The notes under the pieces: model-generated | The model's database searches: none | The model's input: only the letters and a program-made list of their open reading frames with translations | What the model was told of the DNA's origin: nothing | Shown here: positions 10,125 through 19,439 of the stretch, piece after piece | Layout of the letters: every line of letters begins with the position of its first letter | Numbering within the stretch: position 1 is the stretch's first letter | Origin: Zygosaccharomyces rouxii | Taxonomy: Eukaryota > Ascomycota > Saccharomycetes > Saccharomycetales > Saccharomycetaceae | Length of the DNA stretch: 64,000 bases | Direction: 5' to 3' | Assembly (NCBI RefSeq): GCF_000026365.1 | Contig: NC_012992.1 | Coordinates: 186,001-250,000 of the forward strand | Program-made: the position numbers and the translations under genes

Positions 10125-11621
10125 ATGCTACCGAGGGAAGCAATTCTGGGACCTGCTAGAGCCCTTTTCAAGAAGAAAAGCTCTAATAATGTTCGAGATG
10201 AAGAGATGCAAGAGTTTGCGCAGACCGAATACAAGGGTTCCGGATATTTGGGAAACCCTTTTCCAGAGGATTCTTTATTGAAAAGGAACAACGAAGAGCT
10301 TAAATCCTACGATACAGGGTTAAGTCAAATCAAATCAAGGTTTGATGAAGAGGAGAGCGAAGATGATGAAATTGATGAGTTTCCTGATGGTGGTCTTCAA
10401 GCATGGCTAGCGGTTTTAGGGGCATTCATTGGATTAATTCCAGTATTTGGTATGCTTAATTCTGTAGGTGCTATTGAGTCGTATATCTCTAAGCATCAAT
10501 TGAAAGATGTATCTTCATCAACGGTTTCATGGATCTTTTCACTTTACCTGGCTTTCAGTTTTCTAAGTTGTATTTTCTCAGGTGGTTATTTTGATAGAAA
10601 TGGTAGTACAACTCCGATGATCGCTGGTACAATCGTGTATGTTGGTGGATTATTTGCATTAGCTAACTGTTATAAGACTTACCAATTCATTTTGGCATTT
10701 TCGCTCTGTAGTGGGATTGGAACAGGTGTGTTGATGACACCTCTGGTGAGTGTAGTAGCAACTTGGTTTAATAAAAAAAGAGGTATTGCCACTAGTGTCG
10801 CTACTATGGGCGGATCGCTTGGAGGTGTTATTTTCCCAATTATGTTGAGAAGCCTATACAATGAAGTCGGATACCCTTGGGCAATTCGAATTCTAGCATT
10901 CGTATTTTTAGCATGCCTATTATTTTCGTTGAAATTTGCCCGTGAGAGGGAGAAGCCCGTTGCAAAACCATTTGAATCTAAGAAAGACATGATTCGATGG
11001 TACGCGTCTGCATCTTTAAATTGGAGATATTTTCTAGATTGGAAATTCCTCTTCACTGCATTAGGGGCATCTTTGGCAGAATGTTCCTTGACGGCTTCTG
11101 CTACCTATTTGACTTCTTATGCATTGGCAAGAGGTTATAGTCAGTCGATGTCATATTATTTGATTACCGCCAACAATGGGCTGGGTATCTTGGGTAGATT
11201 TATACCCGCTTACGTGGCCGATAAATGGTTAGGAAGGTTTAACGTTTCCATCATCACAATCGCAATGGCTGCTTTCTTCAATTTCGTTGTTTGGTTACCG
11301 TTTGGTGGCCAGTCAGGCGCTCTTTGGGCTTACGCTTGTCTCTATGGGTTTGCTACGGGTTCTATCTTAACTTTGACGCCGGTTTGCATAGGGCAAATTT
11401 CAAGTGTTCACGATTTTGGTAAACGGTATTCAACCGCATATTTCTTGCAAGCAATTTTAACCATTCCAGTCCTGCCAATTGGTGGTGTTATTATAGGTAA
11501 CGGTTCCATTGCAAATTACAACAAGTTTATCGTATACGTCTCTGTACTCATGGCGGCAGGAGCGTTCTGTTATTTCATTTCAAGAAATCTATGCGTAGGT
11601 CTTCGCTTTGCCAAATTTTGA
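10125..11621 (+). CDS. MCH4: Mch4-like major-facilitator transporter, copy 1
   Basis: 498 aa. A cytosolic, acidic N-terminus (about 1-90, ending in an Asp/Glu cluster and [14 protein letters not shown]) is followed by 12 predicted membrane segments. The start of the membrane part matches the monocarboxylate-porter-homologue (MCH) family (DGGxxAWxxVxGAF). Despite the name, yeast MCH proteins are not proven monocarboxylate carriers; Mch5 carries riboflavin and the Mch4 substrate is unknown. S. cerevisiae Mch4 (YOL119C) has 501 aa and lies next to RPL18A, as here. The first ATG gives a length matching copy 2 when that is started at the homologous ATG. Confidence 0.88.
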   Translation: MLPREAILGPARALFKKKSSNNVRDEEMQEFAQTEYKGSGYLGNPFPEDSLLKRNNEELKSYDTGLSQIKSRFDEEESEDDEIDEFPDGGLQAWLAVLGAFIGLIPVFGMLNSVGAIESYISKHQLKDVSSSTVSWIFSLYLAFSFLSCIFSGGYFDRNGSTTPMIAGTIVYVGGLFALANCYKTYQFILAFSLCSGIGTGVLMTPLVSVVATWFNKKRGIATSVATMGGSLGGVIFPIMLRSLYNEVGYPWAIRILAFVFLACLLFSLKFAREREKPVAKPFESKKDMIRWYASASLNWRYFLDWKFLFTALGASLAECSLTASATYLTSYALARGYSQSMSYYLITANNGLGILGRFIPAYVADKWLGRFNVSIITIAMAAFFNFVVWLPFGGQSGALWAYACLYGFATGSILTLTPVCIGQISSVHDFGKRYSTAYFLQAILTIPVLPIGGVIIGNGSIANYNKFIVYVSVLMAAGAFCYFISRNLCVGLRFAKF

Positions 11622-11846
11622 TCTCTGAACGAGTGATTCTCGGACTTCTTTCTCTAGCTCATCGTGCGGCACTCGAAATTTTTCAGGCGGTAGTTGAAAT
11701 TCCGATCCACCTTCCGATAACGTACATGGCTAATCGACATCCAGATGAGATGGGATGATTCATACTTAAGGAAACGAGAACAATGGAAATTGATTCATCA
11801 GATAAGACATTCGTTTTCCTTATTAAGTCGAACGAAAGAAGAAGGT

Positions 11847-13346
11847 ATGCTACCGAGGGAGGCAATTCTGGGACCTGCTAGAGCCCTTTTCAAGAAGAAA
11901 AGCTCTAATAATGTTCGAGACGTAGAGATGCGAGAGTTTACGCAGACCGATTACAAGGGTTCTGGATTTTTGGGGAATCCTTTTCCAGAGGATTCTTTAT
12001 TGAAAAGGAACAATGACGAGATTGAGGCCTACGATACAGGGTTGAGTCAAGTTAGATCAAGATTTGATGAAGAGGAGAGCGAGGAATCTGATGAAGATAA
12101 TGATTTTCCCGACGGTGGCCCCCAAGCATGGTTAGCAGTTTTAGGGGCATTCATTGGATTAATTCCAGTATTTGGTATGCCTAATTCTGTAGGTGCTATT
12201 GAGTCATATATCTCTAAGCATCAATTGAAAGATGTACCTTCATCAACGGTTTCATGGATCTTTTCACTTTACCTGGCTTTCAGTTTTCTAAGTTGTATTT
12301 TCTCAGGCGGTTATTTTGATAGAAATGGTAGCACAACTCCGATGATCGCTGGTACAATAGTGTATGTTGGTGGATTATTTGCATTAGCTAACTGTTATAA
12401 GACTTACCAATTCATTTTGGCATTTTCACTTTGTAGTGGGATTGGAACAGGTGTGCTGGTGACACCTCTGGTGAGTGTAGTAGCAACTTGGTTTGATAAA
12501 AAAAGAGGTATTGCCACTAGTGTTGCTACTATGGGCGGATCGCTTGGAGGTGTTATTTTCCCAATTATGTTGAGAAAATTGTACGATGAAGTTGGATACC
12601 CTTGGACAATTAGAATCCTAGCATTCTTATTTTTAGCATGCCTATTATTTTCAGTAAAATTCGCTCGTGAAAGGGAGAAACCCGCTGCAAAACCATTTGA
12701 ATCTAAGAAAGATATGATTCGATGGTATGCGTCTGCATCTTTAAATTGGAGATATTTTTTGGAATGGCGATTTCTCATTACTGCTTTGGCGGCATCTCTG
12801 GCAGAATGTTCCTTGACGGCCTCCGGTACTTATTTGACTTCCTATGCATTGGCAAGAGGTTATAGTCAGTCGATGTCATATTATTTGATTACCGCTAACA
12901 ATGGGCTGGGTATCTTGGGTCGAATCATCCCCGCTTACGTGGCCGATAAATGGTTAGGAAGGTTTAACGTTTCCATCATTACAATCGCAATGGCTGCTTT
13001 CTTCAATTTCATCATTTGGTTGCCATTTGGTGGCCAATCTGGTGCCCTTTGGGCTTACGTTTGTCTCTATGGGTTTGCTACGGGTTCTATCTTAACTTTG
13101 ACGCCGGTTTGCATAGGGCAAATTTCAAGTGTTCACGATTTTGGTAAACGGTATTCAACCGCATATTTCTTGCAAGCAATTTTAACCATTCCAGTCCTGC
13201 CAATTGGTGGTGTTATTATAGGTAACGGTTCCATTGCAAATTACAACAAGTTTATCGTATACGTCTCTGTACTCATGGCGGCAGGAGCGTTCTGTTATTT
13301 CATTTCAAGAAATCTATGCGTAGGTCTTCGCTTGGCCAAATTCTGA
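11847..13346 (+). CDS. MCH4: Mch4-like major-facilitator transporter, copy 2
   Basis: 499 aa from the ATG at 11847, which is homologous to the start of copy 1. An in-frame ATG at 11745 would add 34 residues with no counterpart in copy 1 and is not used. The topology is the same as copy 1, with 12 membrane segments after an acidic N-terminal tail. Differences from copy 1 concentrate in the N-terminal tail and in the central loop around the [10 protein letters not shown] and EWRFLITAL segments. The last 90 codons are nearly identical. One notable change is Leu to Pro in the first membrane segment (FGMLNS versus FGMPNS). Copy 2 keeps its own duplicated promoter. Divergent substrate or expression is possible but not shown. 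Confidence 0.88.
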   Translation: MLPREAILGPARALFKKKSSNNVRDVEMREFTQTDYKGSGFLGNPFPEDSLLKRNNDEIEAYDTGLSQVRSRFDEEESEESDEDNDFPDGGPQAWLAVLGAFIGLIPVFGMPNSVGAIESYISKHQLKDVPSSTVSWIFSLYLAFSFLSCIFSGGYFDRNGSTTPMIAGTIVYVGGLFALANCYKTYQFILAFSLCSGIGTGVLVTPLVSVVATWFDKKRGIATSVATMGGSLGGVIFPIMLRKLYDEVGYPWTIRILAFLFLACLLFSVKFAREREKPAAKPFESKKDMIRWYASASLNWRYFLEWRFLITALAASLAECSLTASGTYLTSYALARGYSQSMSYYLITANNGLGILGRIIPAYVADKWLGRFNVSIITIAMAAFFNFIIWLPFGGQSGALWAYVCLYGFATGSILTLTPVCIGQISSVHDFGKRYSTAYFLQAILTIPVLPIGGVIIGNGSIANYNKFIVYVSVLMAAGAFCYFISRNLCVGLRLAKF

Positions 13347-13735
13347 TCTTTGATCCGTACAACTATTTAATTTTTTTAAAGAATTCAGTTTTTAAATACG
13401 AACACATCATCTATAAATGTTTGAAATGCATTACTTTATGCTTATGAATGGTTCTGTTTGTCCAGTATTAAAATAAAAATTGATTCTGACGCCGGATTAC
13501 GCTGACGTTTGAAAATGTTTGACTGTTTTCCTTTGTCTCTACCTCTGTGGTGTAACGATGTTATGTTTACAACTTTTTTTTTTCAAATATGAAAAAATAA
13601 TCGAACGAAACCAACGCAGCTTGGACTCCTGGGGAACAGTCATCGGTTGAAATTTCAAAAGCAGATTGTTAAAAACTGCGTATTATTATCATTACAGGTT
13701 ACTCCAATCAAGGGCACAGAAATCAAATAGGCAAA
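13347..13735 (+). promoter_or_regulatory. RPL18 promoter region
   Basis: 389 bp between MCH4 copy 2 and RPL18. It holds a GACGC element at 13488-13492 (Fhl1-type core), a weak Rap1-like half site CCGTACA near 13354, and a T-rich tract at about 13572-13582 typical of ribosomal-protein promoters. The assignments are from motif resemblance only. Confidence 0.4.
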
Positions 13736-14515
13736 ATGGGTGTTGATCATACTCACAAGCAGCATCAAAAGTCCGGTAACAGAACCGCTCCAAAGTCTGA
13801 AAATGTTTACTTGAAGCTTTTGGTTCAATTGTACTCCTTCCTATCTCGTATGTTCAAAATCACAAATTTTTCATTTGAAGGGATTCTGCTACACAATCTC
13901 CCCATTCTTAGGGTCGAGAACGTCTAATACCTTTCTCAAGTTTATGTTTACCATTAGCTTGAAGAAAGGAATTCTGCGAGTGCAAACTTTTTAATATGTT
14001 TGTGCGGCATGTGAGCAGAATCTTTATTCGGAATCTCCTTCAGAAATACTAACAATTTTTTAACAGGTCGTACCGATGCTCCATTCAACAAGGTTATCTT
14101 GAAATCTTTGTTTTTGTCTAAGGTCAACAAGCCACCTGTTTCTGTCTCAAGAATCGCTAGATCTTTGAAGCAAAAGGGTGCTGCTAACAAGACTGTTGTC
14201 GTTGTTGGTACCGTTACCGACGACACCAGATTGTTTGAATTCCCAAAGACCACTGTCGCCGCTTTGAAATTCACTGCCGGTGCTAGAGCTAAGATCCTGA
14301 AGGCTGGTGGTGAAGCCATCACTTTGGATCAATTGGCTGTCAGAGCTCCAAGAGGTCAAAACACTTTGGTCCTAAGAGGTCCAAGATCTCACAGAGAAGC
14401 TGTTAGACACTTCGGTTTCGGTCCTCACACTAACAAGGCTCCAAGAATTTTGTCCAAGGGTACTAAGTTCGAAAGAGCTAGAGGTAGAAGAAGATCTAAG
14501 GGTTTCAAGGTGTAA
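13736..14515 (+). CDS. RPL18: 60S ribosomal protein eL18 (one intron)
   Basis: The coding sequence is join(13736..13847, 14067..14515), giving 186 aa, the same length as S. cerevisiae Rpl18. Exon 1 ends in C of a split Arg codon and exon 2 begins with GT, restoring [11 protein letters not shown], the conserved junction of the family. Splice signals are GTATGT at 13848, TACTAAC at 14047-14053 and CAG at 14064-14066. The protein is the conserved eL18 of the large subunit (GVDHTHKQH start, RRRSKGFKV end). S. cerevisiae has two copies, RPL18A (YOL120C) and RPL18B (YNL301C); one copy is seen here, followed by RPS19 as in both S. cerevisiae loci. The short continuous frames at 13736 and 14099 are only its exon parts. 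Confidence 0.97.
13848..14066 (+). other. Spliceosomal intron of RPL18
   Basis: 219 nt with GTATGT donor, TACTAAC branch site 13 nt before the acceptor CAG. Two segments, 13882-13895 and 14010-14022, are complementary over 13 bp with one bulged A, and would bring the donor region toward the branch site. No snoRNA boxes were recognised inside. Confidence 0.95.
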
Positions 14516-15213
14516 GAAGCTTCATTGCTTGACGTCTTTAAATCCTGCTTCCCAGGATATCGATTATGTAAATTTTGTAGTAATAGAATTTGTTGGGAAG
14601 TCAAAAAGTCCGGATGTCACCTTAACGGGGCCGGCCGTCATAAAAGAGGAATTACTTGTAGTCTTGTTCTGTTCATACCTATAAGCACGCTCGTGATATG
14701 TACAACTTCAGCCTGTCGGATTCTTTGAATGTCTAGATAGTGTGATATAAGAGATTCTGGCGATTAGTCTCTTTATTATTTTTGAGTGACTGACACCCAT
14801 ACATATTTGAAATCTTTCAAGTGAAAAAAAAAAAATATTTGCGCGTCGGTCAATGCGTCGTCAGCTCAGTGTATCGCAAACACTTGCTGTATGGTTCCCA
14901 CTCACTCGCCTCTCACCCCGCTAGGCTGAACCTTCTACCGCCTGGCCAGAGACGGTTCTGCCCAACGCTCCTCGCCACGCACTAGCTACCTTCCCTACCG
15001 TAGGCAGAGTTCCACCTACGTGCCAGTATCGCTAGGCGGAGAGTCTGCTACCACCAATGAGCGACTCTCGGAAAGTGGCATCAATGCCAGTAACGCAAGA
15101 ACTCATCGTACACCAAAGTAATTGCAAGATTTCAAATGGTAAATTATGTTGACAAATTATCAAGTGGAACCTTGAAGGAAGTGTAGGCAAAACTAGACCG
15201 TACTGTTACCAAG
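14516..15213 (+). promoter_or_regulatory. RPL18 3' flank and RPS19 promoter with Rap1 and GCGTC elements
   Basis: 698 bp without a gene. A full Rap1 consensus match ACACCCATACATA lies at 14793-14805, about 410 bp before the RPS19 ATG. An A-rich tract and two GCGTC cores (Fhl1-type GACGC in reverse) follow at 14843-14847 and 14855-14859. A strongly GC-rich stretch, about 14890-15070, contains CTAGGC at 14921 and CTAGGCGGA at 15032-15040. The Rap1 then Fhl1 arrangement is typical of yeast ribosomal-protein genes. Confidence 0.65.
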
Positions 15214-15648
15214 ATGCCAGGTGTTTCCGTTAGAGACGTTGCTGCTCAAGAATTCATCAACGCTTACGCTTCTTTCTTGCAAAGACAAGGTAAGTTGGAA
15301 GTTCCAGGTTACGTTGATGTTGTGAAAACTTCTTCTGGTAATGAATTACCACCTCAAGACTCTGAAGGTTGGTTCTACAAGCGTGCTGCTTCCGTGGCTA
15401 GACACATCTACATGAGAAAGCAAGTCGGTGTTGGTAAGTTGAACAAGTTGTATGGTAACGCTAAGAACAGAGGCTGCAGACCTCAAAAGCACGTTGATGC
15501 ATCTGGTTCTATCAACAGAAAGGCATTGCAAGCTTTGGAGAAGATTGGTGTTGTGGAAATCTCACCAAAGGGCGGTAGAAGAATCTCTGAAAACGGTCAA
15601 AGAGATTTGGACCGTATCGCTGCTCAAACTTTGGAAGAGGATGAATAA
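15214..15648 (+). CDS. RPS19: 40S ribosomal protein eS19
   Basis: 144 aa, full length for eS19, continuous from MPGVSVRDVAAQEF to QTLEEDE. Nearly every block of the family is present, including RQGKLEVPGYVD, YYKRAASVARH-like WFYKRAASVARHIY and SPKGGRRISENGQRDLDRIA. The protein acts in 40S maturation and head structure. Codon bias is strong. S. cerevisiae RPS19A (YOL121C) and RPS19B (YNL302C) each have an intron about 20 nt into the coding sequence; none is present here, since the frame runs through that position. The gene follows RPL18 in the same orientation, as in both S. cerevisiae loci. Confidence 0.97.
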   Translation: MPGVSVRDVAAQEFINAYASFLQRQGKLEVPGYVDVVKTSSGNELPPQDSEGWFYKRAASVARHIYMRKQVGVGKLNKLYGNAKNRGCRPQKHVDASGSINRKALQALEKIGVVEISPKGGRRISENGQRDLDRIAAQTLEEDE

Positions 15649-16012
15649 ATCAATTGATCCAACCCAACCCAATGCAAGATAAAAGGAAAATAACCAAACA
15701 AGAAACGTCTTAGATATTGTGTACATTTATCTACTCCCATCTTAACCATTAATATAACTTAAAATAAAACAGAAAGAATTGGAGATTGAGAGTTTTAGAA
15801 TAGTTTTACATTTCGATTATTAGTATAATTAATTCCCTCACGGCCTCTGAAGTAGCCAATCCCATCCACGATCAATGGGCATTGTAGTTACTTTCTCAAG
15901 TTATTAGAGGCGCAGTGATCGTGGAAGGGGAGACTTAAAAGGTCTACGTTATTGAGAATCTTTGAAGTTATTTCAAAGTAAGTAGAGGTAGAGCTTATGG
16001 AAAAACTTGTCA
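15649..16012 (+). promoter_or_regulatory. SMF1 promoter and leader with inverted repeat and upstream ATG
   Basis: 364 bp. A 10-bp inverted repeat, TCCACGATCA at 15865-15874 and TGATCGTGGA at 15916-15925, lies 90-150 bp before the SMF1 start. An out-of-frame ATG at 15997 opens a nine-codon uORF ending at 16026, past the SMF1 ATG at 16013. Whether the ATG is transcribed depends on the start site, which I cannot see. Confidence 0.45.
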
Positions 16013-17653
16013 ATGTCCTTTGGTAAATCAGGGCGGTTAAGTATCCTTAATAGGCCTAACAAGGCTTTAACTCGGGGGACCGAGAAAGACACTACTGTAC
16101 AAAGGACAATTAGCCTCAATGCTACCAACGTTAATACTAATTTAAATCCCGATGATGATTACGAACGTGAAAATGAGAGCAGTAAAAAGACTCAGATTTG
16201 GGAAACTATTAAAGCTGTTGGTAGAAAGTATGTGAAATTCATTGGGCCCGGCCTTCTTGTCAGTGTGGCCTACATCGATCCCGGTAACTATTCCACCTCC
16301 GTGAGTGCTGGTGCTTCCAATCAATTCTCGTTACTTTGCATAATTCTTTTATCCAATTTTATTGCAATCTTTCTACAATGTCTCTGTATTAAATTGGGGT
16401 CAGTTACTGGTCTTGATCTTTCCAGGGCCTGTAGAACTTATTTACCACGGTGGATAAATATAACACTCTATGTTTTTGCAGAATGTGCAATTATTGCCAC
16501 AGATGTCGCTGAAGTTATTGGTACTGCTGTAGCCCTTAATATTCTTCTTAAGATTCCACTACCCGCAGGTGTTGTCATTACAGTCGTCGATGTGTTTGCA
16601 GTAATGTTCACATATAAACAAGGGACTTCTTCTTTAAACTTTATCAAATATTTTGAATACAGTGTGGCACTTTTAGTTTTGGGGGTTTGTGTATGCTTTG
16701 CTATTGAATTGAACTATTTACCAGCAGATACTTCTGCTGCTAAAGTGTTTAGAGGATTTGTTCCCTCATCTCAGATGGTAGAACACAATGGGTTGTATAC
16801 GGCAATCTCCATTCTAGGTGCTACCGTGATGCCTCATTCATTATTCTTGGGTTCAGGATTGGTGCAACCAAGATTATTAGATTATGATGTTACCCATGGT
16901 AACTATTCTGTCACTGAGAGTGAATTGGAAGGTAAAAAGACAGATGAAGAAGTTAGAGACCAGAAATATTTCGAGTATAAACCTTCCATGGAAGCTATCA
17001 AATATTGTATGAAATATTCTTTTGTGGAATTAGCATTAACATTGTTCACGTTGGCTCTTTTCGTGAACTGTTCCATTCTTATAGTAGCAGGTGCTACTCT
17101 ATACGGTACCCCAGGTGCCGCGGATGCAGATCTTTATTCCATTCATAATTTATTGTCACATAAAATTGCCCCTGCTGTTGGTACGTTGTTCATGACTGCA
17201 CTTTTACTCAGTGGTCAGTCTGCAGGTGTAGTTTGTACAATGGCAGGTCAAATTGTTTCTGAGGGGCACATCAATTGGACTTTAAAACCTTGGCAAAGAC
17301 GATTGTTGACGAGGTGCATTTCATTAGTTCCTTGTCTTGTCATTTCCATCTGTATTGGTAGAGAAGCGTTGTCCAAGGCATTAAATGCTTCACAAGTGGT
17401 ATTATCTATTCTTTTACCATTCTTAGTGGCACCGTTAATCTTTTTCACTTGTAAGAAATCAATTATGAAGGTGGAAGTCTCTGAAGAAAATACCGATGCT
17501 GGTGCCTTTGAAAATGAGAGGAGGACAAAAACTGTGAATATGGCTAACGGTTGGATTACATCGATCTGTGCGATATTTGTTTGGGTGTTTTTAAGTTTCT
17601 TAAATGTTTACGCAATCGTGGAACTCGGACTTTCAGGTGGTGATCTTAACTGA
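16013..17653 (+). CDS. SMF1: NRAMP-family divalent metal transporter Smf1
   Basis: 546 aa from the first in-frame ATG; an upstream TTG is ignored. The cytosolic N-terminus (about 1-65) is followed by 11 or so membrane segments. The metal-binding DPGN of segment 1 lies at about 89-92 in AYIDPGNYST, and the MPH motif of segment 6 in GATVMPHSLFLGSG. These define NRAMP proteins, which cotransport Mn2+, Fe2+ and other divalent metals with protons. S. cerevisiae Smf1 (YOL122C, 575 aa) sits at the plasma membrane and is routed to the vacuole by Bsd2 when metals are plentiful. Synteny RPS19-SMF1-HRP1 equals YOL121C-YOL123W. The gene ends tail-to-tail with HRP1. Confidence 0.94.
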   Translation: MSFGKSGRLSILNRPNKALTRGTEKDTTVQRTISLNATNVNTNLNPDDDYERENESSKKTQIWETIKAVGRKYVKFIGPGLLVSVAYIDPGNYSTSVSAGASNQFSLLCIILLSNFIAIFLQCLCIKLGSVTGLDLSRACRTYLPRWINITLYVFAECAIIATDVAEVIGTAVALNILLKIPLPAGVVITVVDVFAVMFTYKQGTSSLNFIKYFEYSVALLVLGVCVCFAIELNYLPADTSAAKVFRGFVPSSQMVEHNGLYTAISILGATVMPHSLFLGSGLVQPRLLDYDVTHGNYSVTESELEGKKTDEEVRDQKYFEYKPSMEAIKYCMKYSFVELALTLFTLALFVNCSILIVAGATLYGTPGAADADLYSIHNLLSHKIAPAVGTLFMTALLLSGQSAGVVCTMAGQIVSEGHINWTLKPWQRRLLTRCISLVPCLVISICIGREALSKALNASQVVLSILLPFLVAPLIFFTCKKSIMKVEVSEENTDAGAFENERRTKTVNMANGWITSICAIFVWVFLSFLNVYAIVELGLSGGDLN

Positions 17654-17807
17654 TGTTAGCGCCGCATATGATCTACGATGGTGTAAATCATGTCTAAATC
17701 AAAGGAGCAAAACACAATATAGATTACAGTATACATATGATATAAAAGTTAAAAAAAAAAATGTAATAATAAAAATAATGCAACTTCACAGAATCACCGG
17801 CTAGACA

Positions 17808-19439
17808 TCACCTGTTGTAAGGATGGTAGCCATTGTTGTTACGTCTGTTGTACCCGCGTCCACGGTACCCGCTGCTCCCACCACGGTAGCCATTACGGTG
17901 GCTACCCCTATGGTGACGATCTCTGTCACGGCCACGGCCACTACCGTGTGAAGGTCTATCACCACCTTCGCTTTCTGAAGGAGGTGAAGGACCACGAGGG
18001 CCTCTTGGTAAGTTCATTTGAGATTTACCCCCACCAACACTGTTATTACCATGACCGCTTCCGATACCACTGATTTCGCTACCATCCCTTTCTGTTCCTC
18101 TAGCCCTTTCTGAGCTTTCACCTCCTATTGTCTGTACACCACCGTTATTGCTGCCACTAGAATCTTCACCTTGGTTAGGTGTAGCAGAATCTGAAGAAGT
18201 AGTTCCGGAAGGCATAGCGGCGGCACCTCCCATTGGATAACCTGGCATCATCATAGACATTTGTTGTTGGAACATTTGTGTATAGTCCATACCCGTTTGT
18301 TGTTGCATCTGTTGGTAATACTCCTGCATCTTCTGATAATATTCTGCCATTGCCTGAGGGTTGAACATTGGGTTGAAACCACCCATCATTGGGCTTTGAT
18401 ACATTTGTGCCATTGGGTTAGCCATTCCTGCTGGGGCGGACATGCCATCACCCATTTGCTGTTGTTTTTGCATATGTCTTGGTTCTGCTCTTTTGATCTC
18501 AATCTTCTTACCCTTGAAATCGATAAATTTATTTTGACAAACTCTGTCTACGGCATCTGGAGAATCGTAAGTAACAAATCCAAAACCTCTAGATCTACCT
18601 GTGTCCTTGTCCAACATTAATTGAGCATCAATGATTGTCCCCCACTGGGCAAAAAATTCTTCAAATTCTTTTGGTCTAACATCGGCACCAATACCACCCA
18701 CAAAGATTTTACCAGTCTTATCTTGTTCCTCCCTAGGGATGGCTCTCTTTGGATCGATAACCTTACCATCCAGGATGTGTTGAGTCTTTACGACTTCATC
18801 GACACTTGATGATGAATCAAAAGTTAGGAATCCAAAACCTCTTGAACGACCAGTATTTGTATCTTTCATGATTTTTAAATCGATAACTCTACCGTATTTG
18901 CTAAAATAATCTCTTAATGTATCTTCAGTAGTTTCCCAATTTAAACCACCGATGAACATTTTACAAATATCTCTTGAAAGATCTGCCTTCACGGCATTGT
19001 TTGCAGCTAGTGCTGAGTTCTCTGACATTTGGGAACCAATAGGTTGTGGCATCTGCGGTGGTTGCAATTGAGATTGTTGTTGAAACTGTGACATAGTTTG
19101 TTGTAATTGTTCCCATGACACATCATTACTTGTCTTATTCTCAGTATTACTGCTAATATTATTATTTTCATTATCATTATTATTTGAATTACTAGTAGTA
19201 CTTTGGTCGTTACTATTAGACTGTTGTTGCTGCTGGTTAAAATTAGATGAAAGCGCCTGCAAAGCAGCCAGTTGATCTAAGGAAGAAGTTGCGGCAGTGT
19301 TATTTGAACCGGCATCCTTACTATCAGAGGGTGCATCCTCTTTCTTAGTATCAGCGGTTGGTTCGGTCTTTGGGACTTCCTCCTTAGTGGCGGGTTCATC
19401 ACCATAGATATCGTTAAAATCTTCTTCGTCAGAGCTCAT
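17808..19439 (-). CDS. HRP1: Hrp1/Nab4 RNA-binding protein of cleavage factor IB
   Basis: 543 aa, close to the S. cerevisiae 534. Two RRM domains lie at about 159-235 (KMFIGGLNWETTEDTL) and 243-318 (KIFVGGIGADVRPKEF). Trp168, the residue that reads the UAUAUA efficiency element in S. cerevisiae Hrp1, is kept at the same number. The N-terminus is Asn/Gln-rich and the C-terminus has Met/Gln-rich and RGG-type repeats ending NRRNNNGYHPYNR, a likely methylation and Kap104 import region. The protein positions 3' end cleavage and helps Nrd1-type termination. S. cerevisiae HRP1 represses itself by premature termination in its 5' leader; the long upstream region here would allow the same. Confidence 0.95.
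   Translation of the reverse strand: MSSDEEDFNDIYGDEPATKEEVPKTEPTADTKKEDAPSDSKDAGSNNTAATSSLDQLAALQALSSNFNQQQQQSNSNDQSTTSNSNNNDNENNNISSNTENKTSNDVSWEQLQQTMSQFQQQSQLQPPQMPQPIGSQMSENSALAANNAVKADLSRDICKMFIGGLNWETTEDTLRDYFSKYGRVIDLKIMKDTNTGRSRGFGFLTFDSSSSVDEVVKTQHILDGKVIDPKRAIPREEQDKTGKIFVGGIGADVRPKEFEEFFAQWGTIIDAQLMLDKDTGRSRGFGFVTYDSPDAVDRVCQNKFIDFKGKKIEIKRAEPRHMQKQQQMGDGMSAPAGMANPMAQMYQSPMMGGFNPMFNPQAMAEYYQKMQEYYQQMQQQTGMDYTQMFQQQMSMMMPGYPMGGAAAMPSGTTSSDSATPNQGEDSSGSNNGGVQTIGGESSERARGTERDGSEISGIGSGHGNNSVGGGKSQMNLPRGPRGPSPPSESEGGDRPSHGSGRGRDRDRHHRGSHRNGYRGGSSGYRGRGYNRRNNNGYHPYNR

Larger units (their letters stand above)
9910..13346 (+). repeat. Tandem duplication containing two MCH4 genes and their 5' flanks
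   Basis: The block about 9910-11621 and the block about 11629-13346 are direct repeats with an offset of 1722-1725 bp. Similarity starts about 210 bp upstream of each ATG (for example a shared stretch beginning TCATCGTGCGGCA) and ends at the stop codons. 11336-11608 and 13061-13333 are identical over 273 bp, while other parts differ at many sites. Confidence 0.95.

Noticed and set aside
11745..11846. 34-codon N-terminal extension of MCH4 copy 2
   Set aside because: The stretch is homologous to the non-coding upstream flank of copy 1, and the downstream ATG is the shared start.
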